A DNA stretch of 23,837 bases. Source: Phytophthora quininea (taxonomy: Eukaryota > Oomycota > Peronosporomycetes > Peronosporales > Peronosporaceae). Position numbers and translations under genes: made by a program. This document shows positions 9,117 through 19,679 of this stretch, piece after piece. Each line of letters opens with the position of its first letter. The first letter of the stretch is position 1. Below the pieces are notes generated by a model. The model made no database searches. It was not told the DNA's origin and saw only the letters and a list, made by a program, of their open reading frames with translations. The stretch is from contig JAAVTG010001006.1 of the NCBI GenBank assembly GCA_011947345.1, positions 1-23,837 of the forward strand, written 5' to 3'.

Positions 9117-11622
9117 GGAGGACAGGAGGAGGAAGGAGGACGTCGCTCCCTCCTCTTGTCAGACGAGCGGCGATACCAGGAGCAATCCAGTGGCCTTGAC
9201 TGAGGTGTCGAGAACTGGAGTGGTGGCTTCTGGAACGATGGGAATGGTGTCGATGGAAAACCGTCCCGGGGACGATGGTTCGGAAATGGACCGAGTTGAT
9301 AATGAACGTGAAAACTCGACGGAGGAAGATAACTCTCCGATCGAGATAGTAAATGATGATTTTGGAGCTGCACAGGCCAAGAAGGCCAACAGCACGAGTA
9401 TAGATGAAGCGTGCGAGCGGATGGAGTTGCACATCCTGACAGGCGAAGGTGCCGAAGATCGAACAACACCGTGCCTTATGAAGAAACAAGTAGGAGCTGT
9501 TGAGGAGAACGGCCCTGAGACCGTACCGGGCGAAGTGCTAAGACCCGATGGCTCAAAAGGATCAGAGAGGTGCAGTAGTGTGGAGTCGCACGCCACGAAG
9601 AAGAAAGGTGATGTCCCGCAGACAAAGACATCGGAAAAGAAGAATGACGTGAGCACTTCGTTACCTAGTGAGTCGGAGCCGGCGGAAGTTCCCTCGGTTG
9701 TGGATGGTCCAAGATCAGACAACTTGGAGGTGTTCAAACCGAAGCAAAAACCCGGCCGCCCTGCTAGGAACGATGAGAAAATGCAGACGCAGTCTCGGAG
9801 CTGTGTCCTCCGCCCGTGTCGGAAATCGACCAGAAACCGCTGGCGGCGAAAAGCGAGGAGAAATCGCGAGGGCGGTCGGAGTCGCCTGTGCCTCGCTCTA
9901 GACAAGGTAAACGAGTGAAAGGAGACTCCGAATCCCCGAAAGGACCAAGTCGCGGAGGATCTTGGGAGCGGCGAATCCAGAAGCTTTGGAAGCTGAAAAC
10001 TCCGTTGAAAGTGTTGCGTTAGCCGAAGGAATGGCTGAGGAACCGCCCGAGATACTGGCGCCGGCTTCCCCTTCGAGTCTTTCGAGACTGTTCTCAGAAG
10101 CTGAGCTAGACGCGCTGGAACTTAGCTCTAAGGGACCAGCCGAGAAAGAGTCCGAGGAATACGATAAAGAAATAGAGGAACGGTTGTTCCCTCTAGACAA
10201 GGTGGAGCTCAAGCGGCGCATGGTAAAGAACGCTGAGCGCCAAAAGCCGCTAACGACGGCCGAACTGAGCGAAATTCTGAAGATCCCCGTGGAGGTTCTG
10301 GAACGGACCAAGCATACGTCACCAGGCGAGCTGTCTACGCCGGAATACTGGATTGAGTGGTATAAGAAGGCGTTGGCCGACTCCTCTGAAGCCAAGAAAG
10401 CAAACCGAAATTTCAAAAGCCTGTGTCCGCTGCTAGTAATTCGATCGTTGGAGCGGTGATTTCTTGTGAGGGCGAGAATCTGGATTTCTTCGAAGAGGTC
10501 TCTGAAGCGGTCGGACGATCACACCCGCCCACGAGTGAGGAAATTGTGAAGGCGAATATTTTGATACCGTTCTCTGATACGGTTCGAGACAAAGTCGAAC
10601 CGCGACCAACGATCCGACCCCTGGGACGGAAATGGCGATCCGTAGCACGTCGGGTCGTGTATGATCTCGTCTGTCGCTGCACGAAGCGGAGCGAAGATCT
10701 TCTTAGCCAACGCGCGGACCCGAACGAAAGTGTCCCACCCGAGCTCGATAAGACTGAAGTTGTGGAGTTCGACGAAGTTTCCGCCTCCAAACTGGTCGAG
10801 GGAGCCGGCGTACTAATGGCAGGAGAATTGTTTGAACGCCTAATGGCGTTTGTGCGCCGTCTGTTCTACGATGAAGCTCGTGGAATTTTGATCAAATTAA
10901 GGCGCCGCCGAACCCAACGTCAACCCCAGCATCCACGGCCCCGTAAAGTGTTGGTGAACGAAGTCTGTTTCGATTACTCGTCTCTCCTTGGCAGCGGTGC
11001 CGAAGTCTTCAACGACCGGGTACTTGACCAAACGGTGAAAAGCGATCCGTTCTCCTACGCCAGAGTGGTGCGCGAAGAGAGACCCCTCCGCTCCGCTAAG
11101 ACTGGGCTACGGGAAATCAACCCGGAAGGAAAGGGAGATGATGGCGTTGAAGCTGGAGAAGCGACTCCTGAAGGAAAGCGAGTGATCTGCTCACTAAAAG
11201 CTGTTAAGGTACAGGGAGTTGAGGCAATTTCGGTGGGTTATATTGATGACACTCCGGCGGATATGTTGGCTGATACTGGCGCCATGGCTAGTTTAGTGGA
11301 TACGAGAGTTTTACGTCGCGTTGGCCGGACAACTAGCCCGCTGCGACCATATCACGGTAGTTTGAACGCTGTTTCAGGAAGCCCTCTGAAGACAAGGGGT
11401 ATTATCGACTTGCTAATTCGACTGGGAACTCAAGAGAAATTGCTGCCTTTTGTCGTCGCCGACGACCTTCTCATCGACACCATCCTGGGAACGGATGCGC
11501 TGGTAGCGTTCCGTGCCGTGATAGACTTAGAAGAACGGAAAATGACTCTAAAGGGGGACAGGCGAAGTATTCCCACTAGGTATCACGAGGGTCGAAGAGA
11601 CTTATACTGCTCGGCTGGCTAG
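9079..11622 (+). CDS. pol: Pol part 1: charged pre-protease region and aspartic protease (frame-broken)
   Basis: This region overlaps the end of gag by 38 nt in another frame, so Gag to Pol could be a frameshift or a sequence error. The first about 700 residues (to about 11190) are Glu/Lys/Ser-rich and show no domain I recognise. They run through frames 1, 3, 2 and 1 (changes near 9810, 9960 and 10425), each equal to loss of one base. The retropepsin-like protease follows: active site DTG at 11272-11280 within MLADTGAMASLVD, and the C-terminal ILGTDALVAF motif near 11490. It would cleave the polyprotein. The frame leaves at GGGGG 11553-11557, where an extra G explains the change; continuing in frame 1 reaches a stop at 11622. 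Confidence 0.85.
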
Positions 11623-13533
11623 CTCGATCAAGCTGCCGCCGGGAGGCCAAGCTCTGGTGGTTTCGGACGTGCCCGCCGCACGGGCCTACAATTCAACTGT
11701 ACTGGTAGAAGGACTCGCCGTACTGGATCCCACGGTTCGAGTTGCTCGAACCCTGTGCACCGTTCGAAACGGAAAGCTGGTGGTCGAGATATGCAATGCC
11801 TCAACTGAGGGTTTGATTGTCTCTAAGGGCACGTGTCTGGCAGCTGCTACAATCATACCGGACGCCGCGTTCCAGTACGAGAGAGAGAGGGATGCCGGAA
11901 AAGAAACGTGTGGGGTGGCCGTTAGTTCTGTAATTGGGGCTATCGGAGCAGGTAAGGACCGTGACCGCTCCTCAGAAGAATGGATGCCTGAGCTGGAAAA
12001 AGTGTTGGAGTCGGAAGATCGAGGTGAAGATGAATTAGTAGTAGACTTTACGGGATCGAAGTTGACCGCGGAGCAGCGGGCCCTGCTGAAGACCGAACTT
12101 GAGTCGTTCTGCGATCTGTTCGTGGAAACCTCGAAAAACCTGGGCGTACGGACTTGTTGCATTTCACAATCAATACAGACGGTCATCCTCCAATCAAACG
12201 AAAGCCGTACCGCGTCTCTCGAGCGGAGGGCGAAGTGATGGAGGCCGAGATACAACAGTATCTGGACTTGGGGCTCATCCGCCACTCGCAGAGTCCATGG
12301 GCCAGTCCTGTTTTGATGATTCGCAAGCCCGATGGAGGCATTCGGTTTTGTATCGACTATCGGCGACTGAACTCCGTGACTATAAAGGATTGCTATCCAA
12401 TGCCCTTGATTGATGACATACTCGACGTTCTAGAGAACGCTAAACTATTTTCTACGATGGACATTGCCTCTGGCTACTGGAACGTCCCGATGGCCGCGGA
12501 TAGCGTGGAGAAAACTGCCTTCACCACCAAGTTCGGTTTGTATGAATGGTTGGTCATGCCCTTCGGATTGTACAATGCCGTACCCGCTTTTGAGCGTCTC
12601 ATGGAGGGCGTCTTGGTTGATCTTAAGTGGAGGACGTGTCTCGTATATTTGGATGATTGTGTCGTCTTCAGCGACGACTTCCCGACTCACTTGGTGCGGT
12701 TGCGACAAGTGTTGGAACGGTTTAGGTCGGCCGGGTTTAAACTAAAGATGAAGAAGTGCCACTGGGGGCGCGACCAGGTTGCTTTTCTGGGCCACATCGT
12801 CACGCCCTCGGGGATCCTTCCCAACCCGGAAAAAGTCAAAGCTGTAATGAACGCTCGTCGTCCTCACGACTTGCACACGATTCGTGCCTTTCTTGGACTA
12901 ACCAGCTACTTCCGGCGATACATACCCGGCTTCGCGACGATAGCCGCTCCGTTGGAACGGTTGAAGCAGCACGGAGTGGAGTTTCGCTGGAACGAAGACT
13001 GTGAGGCTGCCTTTCGACAATTGAAGAGGCGCCTCATGTCGCCACCCATTCTCGTGTATCCTGACTTCAATAAACGGTTCAAACTTTACGTGGACTCATC
13101 TCGGCTCGCGGTCGGGGCCTGCTTTATGCAGGAAGTAGATGGCCGAGACCGCGCCGTGGCCTATGCTAGCAAAATGTTAGTTGGCTCCCAACGCAACTGG
13201 ATCAATAAGCAAGACGGTACCTCGGAGATTGAGTGCTGGGGCATCGTCTGGGCCACCCGTAAGTTTCGTTGTTATCTCGATCGACGCGAATTTGACTTAT
13301 ACACGGATCACAAGGCACTTACTTGGGTCTTCAGTCCTTCCAACCGCACCGACAATGCGAAGTTGGCAAGATGGGCGATGGAGCTTTCGCAACTCCGATT
13401 TCGCATCTTCCATAAAGAAGGAACGGCAATGGGTCACGTTGACGGACTATCTCGCCTTTACTCGGCCACGGTCGCCGCCGTGACCCTCAGTGATCTCGTA
13501 AACTCGGAGCGAGACGACGACGGGGTGATTTAA
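11585..13533 (+). CDS. pol: Pol part 2: reverse transcriptase and RNase H
   Basis: A linker in frame 2 (ARLASSIKLPPGGQALVVSD) follows the protease. At GGG 12142-12144 one missing G moves to frame 1, then 459 codons are open. RT motifs: KPYRVSRAEGEVMEAEI, a catalytic Asp at 12460-12462 in STMDIASGYW, MPFGLYNAVPAFERLM, and YLDD at 12646-12657. RNase H shows Asp 13093-13095 (LYVDSSRLAVGACF), Glu in EIECWGIVWA, and LYTDHKALTWVF. It copies element RNA into DNA in cytoplasmic particles. The substitution NAVPAFERLM for the common NAPATFQRLM is, from memory, typical of oomycete elements. The frame ends at TAA 13531-13533, but the same frame stays open into the integrase. Confidence 0.95.
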
Positions 13534-15457
13534 GCGAGGTCGGGAGCCTTCGACTCCCTCGCCCCTATAAGTCCCTTAGAAGATAGTGAGTACGGTAACA
13601 CTGTTCCTGAGCCCAATAATGTCGGTGGCGAAGAAGAGATTGAACGAGGAAGCGGAATGCGCAACGACCTCGGCCCACAAACTGAAGAGCAAGAACTGGA
13701 AGAGGAACCGTTCCCCGTCGATAATCCTCGGTCGCCCTTGGATCAATTCGGGCTTGACCGTGACAAGTTTGTGGACGAACAACAGCAGACTCCCTGGATC
13801 AAGGCGCTGTTCGCTTTCCTACAGGATGGAGCTCTTGCGCTGGACGCACAACTTCGGACCAGAACTCTGATGATGGCGCCACACTATGCCGTGAAGAACG
13901 GCATACTGATGCGTCGAGTTCATCTAAAAGCTGGCGCTGCCCATGCTCGGACACTAACCGTGCCAGTAATTCCGCTTTCTTTCGTGGAGACTGTTCTCCA
14001 CTACTGCCATACCGACGTTTTGTCTGCCCACGTGGGACAGACGAAAACTATGGATAAGGTTCGTCGTCACGCCTACTGGCAAGGCTGGAAACGAGACGTG
14101 GCCGAATTTGTGCGCGCTTGCGATGTCTGTGGGAGTGGGAAAGGATACCGTCCCTGGAGGAACGGTTTGATGCAGAGGATGCCTGTACAACAACTAAACG
14201 GACCTTTTTCACTACTCGTGGTAGACGCTATCGGGCCGCTTGTAAATTGCACAGTGGCGACAAGTATATCCTAGTATTTGCGGACTACTTTACCCGCTGG
14301 GTTGAAGCCTTCCCGGTTGCGGCCCTGGATACCATCACTTTCGCGAATGTGATGATCGACGAGGTCATATCAAGACATGGGGTACCAGAACGGTTATTGA
14401 GTGATCGCGGCTCCAATTTTATTTCTGAGTTGGCGCGTTCATTCTACGAGACTCTGGGCATTAAAAAGTGGTTTGGGGCAGCTTATCACCCCCAGACTCA
14501 AGGGCTCGTAGAGCGATTTAATGGAACGCAGCTCGGAATGCTTCGGATGTATGTTGAGGAGACGCAAGAAGATTGGGATTTATACTTACTTTGAGTCCTA
14601 TTCGCCTATCGCACGTCCTACCATTCTGCGCTGGGTGATTCTCCATTCTTTAGTCTTTACGGACGGGAACCAGTAATCCCTTTAGATTTGGCGTTCCTCA
14701 ACACGTCAAAAGAATGGAAGAGTAATGAAGTGGCGAGTTACCGAAGGAAGCTATACTTGTCTCTTCGCGACACCCGTCGAATGGTGGAGCGACAACTACT
14801 GAAAGCACAAGATCGACACGAAAAGCGCCTCGCGAACCAGACCGAAGTCTCATTCCACGTCGGTGACGCGGTGTGGGTATATCAGTATTTTAGGGCGCGT
14901 CGCGGTGAGCTCAAGACAAAGAAATTGGCGTTCTCCTGGCACGGTCCGTGCCGTGTTGTTGACCAGGTCGGGGAGAATGCCTACAAGATTGCTCTTCCGT
15001 CCCATCCTGATAAGATCGTGACGGCGAACGTCAATCGCCTAAAAAGGTGCCAAGGGCGATGGAGCAGGCCGTTCCCTAATGAAGTGCCAGTAGACGTGAA
15101 AAACGAACCTGGAACGGATGAAGAAGGGCCGCTCAAGAAAGCGACCTCCCAACCTCCAGCTACGTGGAACGGTTGACGATCGGAAATGAAGAGACGGCGT
15201 TCTCTAATGCTGACTTCCCTGTCGTCGACATCCTGGCTCAACGGAAGGAGAAGGGCGAGCTGCAGTATCTGGCACTACTTGCCACTTACGAGACCAGGTG
15301 GTTGGCAGCCTCCGCATTGTCACCGACTTTTGACGTCCTGATTAAGGCCTTTGTGGATACCGAAAGAGCGAAACAAGGCTTGCCCGAAATACGGCAGAGT
15401 GCTCGATTGGTTGATGCGAACGTTGCGGTAGACGAGGAAGAGCTGCTCTTTAGCTGA
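13534..15457 (+). CDS. pol: Pol part 3: integrase with chromodomain-like tail (frame-broken, internal stop)
   Basis: The reading continues in the same frame past TAA 13531. A zinc-binding HHCC part includes HAYWQGWKRDVAEFVRACDV. The catalytic triad is Asp 14224-14226 (VVDAIGPL), Asp 14403-14405 (LLSDRGSNF) and Glu 14511-14513 (GLVERFNGT). A one-base loss near 14245 lies between the first two. TGA 14592-14594 interrupts the usual LPSVLFAYRTS-like stretch, with the same frame resuming VLFAYRTSYHSALGDSPFF. A GPY/F-like part (WHGPCRVVDQVGENAYKIAL) follows to about 15040. Another one-base loss near 15145 leads to a chromodomain-like end (VVDILAQRKEKGELQYLALL) stopping at 15457. It inserts the DNA copy into the genome; the tail may guide target choice. 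Confidence 0.9.
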
Positions 15458-15688
15458 CTCCCGTGAAAATTGTGGATCGCAGACGCCCTCAAGATCGTGC
15501 CCTGCGTCAAGGGAATCATATGTTGAAATTTTGGATTTTTATATTTTGTGAACCGACAAAAGGAACATTGTCAGACGGTCGAACTGGAACGGTTCACAAG
15601 TTGCATGTTAAGACTCAAATCTTACGGCTGCACTGGAACTAGACGAAATCAAGACTGACTGAGCTGGAGTGCAGCTGGATCAAAGTGG
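15458..15688. other. Spacer between pol and a convergent antisense gene
   Basis: 231 bases with no coding signal. It holds an AT-rich patch (about 15520-15550) and lies between the ends of two converging genes, so it probably carries their 3' ends. Confidence 0.5.
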
Positions 15689-17600
15689 CTACTTGCTTGA
15701 AATAGTCGAGCGTTTACTCTTGGGGACTTTGGCAAGTCCCGGCGATCGCTTGGTAGGCGAAGCCGTTTTCGCCTCCGAAGTAGAACGGCTAGCGGGAGTG
15801 GATCGATTGGCAGACTTCTGGGACGGTTGGTGCGACTTCTCACTTTCAGCACCACAGGTGTAGTGCCCGGTACCTTGGCTTGGGACTTCGACAACATCTA
15901 CTTCTTCCGCCAAGTCCTCGTCTTCTTGGTCGATCTCTTCTTTGTCCACGTCGATACCGTCGTCAGCCTCGTTGTCGACATCCCCTCGCCTGTTACCTCC
16001 AAAGACGTGCCGTCGTCGCCCCCTTGACGCTCGACGTCTACGCTCACAGGCTGAAGAGTTTCAATGTCGCCTGCCGTACTGGAACGGTCCGCGTCGCTCG
16101 GCAGCCGCTTGACCATGTCGGGGTTGACGGGGTAAACCGTCGCGACGCCGCCCTTTTCGGGAGGGAGCGCAGTGTACGAACCTTCGGCGGTCCGAATGGG
16201 CGTCCAACCGAAGTTCCTGAGCTCGCAAGCTTTGACCGCCGCCACCTTAGGCTCCTTGACGACGTCTCTGACGGTCAACTCTCCAATATTGACGCTGAGA
16301 AGGAGTCGACACCAATAAGCTCGCCTCGTCTTGCCGAACTAATGAAGCTTCTCAGGTGTCTTCCGTTCCACGTCGAAGCGAACTCGAGCAAGAGCAGCGT
16401 CAGTAAGACGGTTGTGAGGTGGCACTAATGGATCGAGACCGCCGGTAAGCTCCAGCATCTCGGTGATAGTGGAGTACCCCTCGGCGTCTATAGCATCGGG
16501 ATCGGTGGCCGCCGCGAGTCTCGCCTTGTAGCGCTTTGTCGTCAAGTTTAAACAGGGTCTGAAGGTCGTCTAGAGGGCTGTGTCCAGCAGCGATGAAGGC
16601 TCTAGCGCCTCCACCGTTCCGCCCGGCTGACCGCCGAGCCACATAAGATGCCCCGGGCCAGCTTCTATCAGCTTTAAGAAGTCGTAATAGCCTTAAGTCT
16701 CGATGCAAAGGCTCAAAAAGACGAGCCTGGACGGAACGCCACTTGTTCTTGCGCCTACGGGATCCGTCAGTCGGCGTGTCCGCGACCGGCGCATGCACTG
16801 CCCACTCCCACCAGTACGGTCGGAATCTGTTCCACCAACGCCAGTGAGCGCGATGCACAGCAGGATACTTGTCAGGACGGTACCACAACCGCTCTCCCTC
16901 CCAACGGTAAGCCCTCTGGTACTGAGCTTGGTTGGGGGCACCAGAAGCCGTGAGGATGGCGTACAAGTCAACACGCACGCGCTGCTCCGTTTTAGATGAG
17001 AGGAAGAACCCAAAATTGATCTTGTCATTCTTGGGAGTCAACTCGCCGATCTCCGTCGCTTCGGGACGCGACTCGCTGCCAGTTGTTGCATTGGAACTAA
17101 GAATGGATGGATCACTCTTCTTTAGCTTCTTGCTGACTCGTTGTGGCTTGGAGGTAGCTCCAGGTGCCGCCTGTCGCTTCCTCTGGCCGGATCCGGTCGC
17201 TTTCGTGGAGGACGATGAGCTGTTCCCTTCCGCGTTTGCCTTAGACGGGGTGACCTTTGACTTTTTCCCCTTGACAGCCGGCTTGGAACCAGAGGGAACA
17301 GCAGGAGTGGGGAAGCGGGATGCGCGGCGGGGCCCGTGGACGGTTGCTGAGCTGCTGGGACCGGAAGAATCAACACAGGCTTGTCAAGGACCGCGCCAGC
17401 GTCGGTGCCGTCCAGGATGGCGACAGCGCAGCGTCCAGGACTGCCAGATTCAGCGACGCAGCATTCTGGGAGAGAGCAGCGCGCATGGGACCCCAGAAGG
17501 CCTCTTGCGCAGCCACAAAGTCTTCAACCGTGTCTTCGCCGGACAGCAGGCGCTGGACTCGGTCTAAAATCTCTTGGTTGGTCGGCTTCTTGGACGACAT
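15689..17600 (-). CDS. Antisense accessory gene of the retrotransposon (frame-broken, unknown function)
   Basis: It lies on the minus strand inside a plus-strand element. ATG at 17600-17598 gives MSSKKPTNQEILDRVQRLLS. Next come LDKPVLILPVPAAQQ in a second frame and a Lys/Ser-rich, nuclear-signal-like stretch (GKKSKVTPSKANAEG; RVSKKLKKSD) in a third. A Trp/Tyr-rich domain then follows (RWEGERLWYRPDKYPAVHRA; about 16990-16700), with MLELTGGLDPLVPPHNRL (about 16450), FGWTPIRTAEGSYTALPPEK (about 16200) and an acidic then basic tail ending TAG 15689-15691. Most of the five or so frame changes equal loss of one base; one near 16545 is a gain. Codon-like composition and long open stretches support a real gene of about 630 residues. 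I recognise no family. Plant gypsy elements with antisense ORFs between pol and the 3' LTR are a known parallel. Confidence 0.6.
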
Positions 17601-17829
17601 CAACGCGAAGGTCGTCGCAATGGTCGCGGTCTCAAAGCGGATTTAATAATGCTGAAGTCCGAACAAGCAAATGAGAACGAGCCACTCAACTGACGGGAAA
17701 AGACCAAGCCTTGGGACGGCGCGGACGATGATTCTAGAATACGAAAATTGACTGCTACTGTCGAGCCAGTAGGACGCGGCTCATTCGTCGACTTTGCCTC
17801 GAGAGCTGAGGCTTGGCGTGGGAATCGCC
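17601..17829. promoter_or_regulatory. Divergent promoter region inside the retrotransposon
   Basis: This 229-bp gap separates the starts of the antisense gene and the membrane-protein ORF. Plus strand: GCTCATTCGTCGACTTTG at 17779-17796 is close to the oomycete initiator and its flanking element, 34 nt before ATG 17830. Minus strand: CTCATTTGCTTGTTC (17675-17661) is initiator-like, about 60 nt before ATG 17600. Function is inferred from motif and position. Confidence 0.45.
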
Positions 17830-18996
17830 ATGCTGCCGACCGTGACGGAGCTCTGGGAGCGAGCAAACCATCCCGAGCTCAACCCCGTATACGCCCTGCT
17901 GGTCGGCTTGACAATTTTCACCTGGGTCGCTCTGGCGCCCGTCAGAAATGTCATTGCGGAGCTCATCACGAACATCGGTGCGTGGGTCAAAATGCACGCA
18001 ACTCTCTACGCCCGCGTCCTAGAAGGCTACGTACTGGTAGCACAGAGCGAAGTTTTGCTGGATCGCGAACCTAACGACTACTTCTGGATGATCCTGGACG
18101 CCCTCCATACCGTCCCGATCATGATACTTGAAGCCGCCGGGACGGCTGAGTTTGGGCCATTTGGTCCTCTGGCGCTGCAGTATTGGCGTCTGCAGCGTGC
18201 CTTCTGGTGCGACTATCTACCAGAAACCTCGCGATTAACGTGGAACTCGTTCACCAAGTTCGGCCGTGCCGTTGTGGAAGGGCTAGTGAGCTCCTTCCGC
18301 CGGTTTGTGGATTTTGTGCGTGGAGTCGTTTGGGTCCTGCTCTTCTTGGGAGCCGTCCTTTACTATCTTCCGCAGTTAATCTGCTACACAATAGTGACGG
18401 CTTTACATGGCTGGGCCGGACTACTCGCCGTATGGATCCTCGTGGTCTTCGTGATTGCCTGGACAGTCCAGAGTACGTGGGTGATCGGCATTCCCCTTGG
18501 TGGCCTAGCCATCGGGACGGCCAATAAGTTACTACTAGAGTTCAAGGCCCAGGAAGCTTTGAAAGCAGTGTCGCCGACAAATGTGGCTCGAACGGGCTGG
18601 GATGACGTCAAGCGTCGGCTCGCGACTCGTTTAGAAGAAGAACGCGTCACATTTGAGAGACTGCGCGCGGTAAACCCCTCGCGTGCCAAAGCCGACGGCA
18701 ATATGACCTCCGCTCCCAAGCAAGGAACGGTTGAAAACTGCTCTACTGTGACCAAAATCACTGATCGGGCTGTCCCAGACCCGACTACGGCTGATACTTG
18801 CCTGTCCCTCGATGCCCAGATCCCATTTCAGCCGGCAGCCGACACGCGGGTCCGTCGAGGACAACGGACGGATGGTCGGGAAGATTGTCACGAGTCTACA
18901 CGTGACGGTGTCCTACTCTGGCCAAACGGTGTTTTACCACAGTGGAGCGACGCGGCTGCTGAACCCCACGTGGACCGCGTCACTCAAGCTTCGTAG
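17830..18996 (+). CDS. Multi-span membrane protein ORF next to the 3' LTR
   Basis: An uninterrupted ORF of 388 codons from ATG 17830 (MLPTVTELWERANHPELNPV) to TAG 18994-18996. Hydrophobic spans: about residues 20-38 (YALLVGLTIFTWVALAPV), 165-190 (VVWVLLFLGAVLYYLPQLIC) and a long stretch 195-230 (LLAVWILVVFVIAWTVQ, then IGIPLGGLAIG) that may cross twice, so three or four spans. A charged, coil-like part (residues 255-285) follows. The last 37 codons lie inside the 3' LTR, including the TTTT run (18932-18935) that is TTT in the 5' LTR, so the true C-terminus is uncertain. Its position matches env-like genes of some gypsy elements. However, I see no clear signal peptide, cleavage site or single C-terminal anchor, so a captured host membrane protein is equally possible. 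Confidence 0.65.
   Translation: MLPTVTELWERANHPELNPVYALLVGLTIFTWVALAPVRNVIAELITNIGAWVKMHATLYARVLEGYVLVAQSEVLLDREPNDYFWMILDALHTVPIMILEAAGTAEFGPFGPLALQYWRLQRAFWCDYLPETSRLTWNSFTKFGRAVVEGLVSSFRRFVDFVRGVVWVLLFLGAVLYYLPQLICYTIVTALHGWAGLLAVWILVVFVIAWTVQSTWVIGIPLGGLAIGTANKLLLEFKAQEALKAVSPTNVARTGWDDVKRRLATRLEEERVTFERLRAVNPSRAKADGNMTSAPKQGTVENCSTVTKITDRAVPDPTTADTCLSLDAQIPFQPAADTRVRRGQRTDGREDCHESTRDGVLLWPNGVLPQWSDAAAEPHVDRVTQAS
18873..18885 (+). other. Weak polypurine-tract candidate
   Basis: The bases just before the 3' LTR include GGTCGGGAAGAT, with only GGGAAGA strictly purine. The position is right for a plus-strand primer but the tract is short. Confidence 0.3.
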
Positions 18997-19394
18997 TGGA
19001 CGCTGGCGACGGCCACTACCGCTAGCTACTGCGCCTGACTGGGGGCCGAGACGGTCGTGGACCCCAACGGTTCCGTCGTCTAGGACGGATGTCGCGGTAC
19101 GGTGGCCGCAGGAGGAGCCGGAGAAGGTAGGTCACCCCTGTGACGCAAAATTGTGTTGAAGAAAGAGAAGTGGGACCGCTCAGTTGCGATTCCCCCTTGC
19201 GGCCAAGAAGCGGATTTGCCCGACGACGAGAACAAGAAGTAGCTGGAGACTCAAACAAAAGGTCAATACACACTCCTTTCATTCGTTATCGGCTACCGTT
19301 CCTTGGTACCTGTGACCGTTCCAAGTCCCCCACTCTCTCGCTACTAGGACCAGCTACCCCAAGACCCCTGCGCAAGGGACACAGGCTCGCGACA
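18886..19394 (+). repeat. 3' LTR
   Basis: 509 bp from TGTCACGAGTC to CGCGACA. Compared with the 5' LTR it has two substitutions (GTCTACACG versus GTCTGCACG; GTCACTCAAG versus GTCACCCAAG), one extra T at 18932-18935 and one fewer G at 19261-19262. Confidence 0.95.
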
Positions 19395-19398
19395 CCTT
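19395..19398. repeat. Target-site duplication CCTT (right)
   Basis: It directly follows the 3' LTR and matches 6046-6049. Removing the element and one CCTT joins the two halves of copy 5 in its basic/zipper region. Confidence 0.8.
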
Positions 19399-19679
19399 GC
19401 AGCAAGAAATTGCCCACTTGGTCGACGAACTAGAGTCCGCAAAAAGAGAAAAAGAGAATGCCAAGGCCACGGCGTCGACCGACATGTCAGCGTGGAAGAC
19501 GCTAGCCCGACATCGCTTGCAGCCGGCTATGGCAACCGAAAAGCAACGCACATGACTGAAGACTGCCATCATGAGGAAAATCGCTCTCGCACGACGACCT
19601 CAAGGCGATGGTGCGGCGGCACATGAAGATCGTCAGTTTGGTCGCAGCTTCTTCCCCAGACCAATGCAACGCTCTCTTT

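Larger units (their letters stand above)
6050..19394 (+). mobile_element. Ty3/gypsy LTR retrotransposon, 13.3 kb, inserted in M96-like copy 5
   Basis: The element is bounded by two 509-bp LTRs starting TG and ending CA and flanked by the CCTT duplication. The order is LTR, PBS candidate, Gag, protease, RT, RNase H, integrase, chromodomain-like tail, accessory module, LTR. Integrase after RT/RNase H defines the Ty3/gypsy type. The LTRs differ by only two substitutions and two one-base homopolymer indels, so insertion was recent. At 13,345 bp it is long for the group because of an extended region before the protease and about 3.4 kb of accessory DNA after pol. Frame breaks and two in-frame stops make this copy unlikely to be autonomous as read, although some breaks may be sequence errors. 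Confidence 0.95.

Noticed and set aside
9159..9905. 248-codon minus-strand ORF opposite the pre-protease region
   Set aside because: A Ser-rich shadow of Glu/Lys-rich coding sequence on the plus strand, with no recognisable motif.
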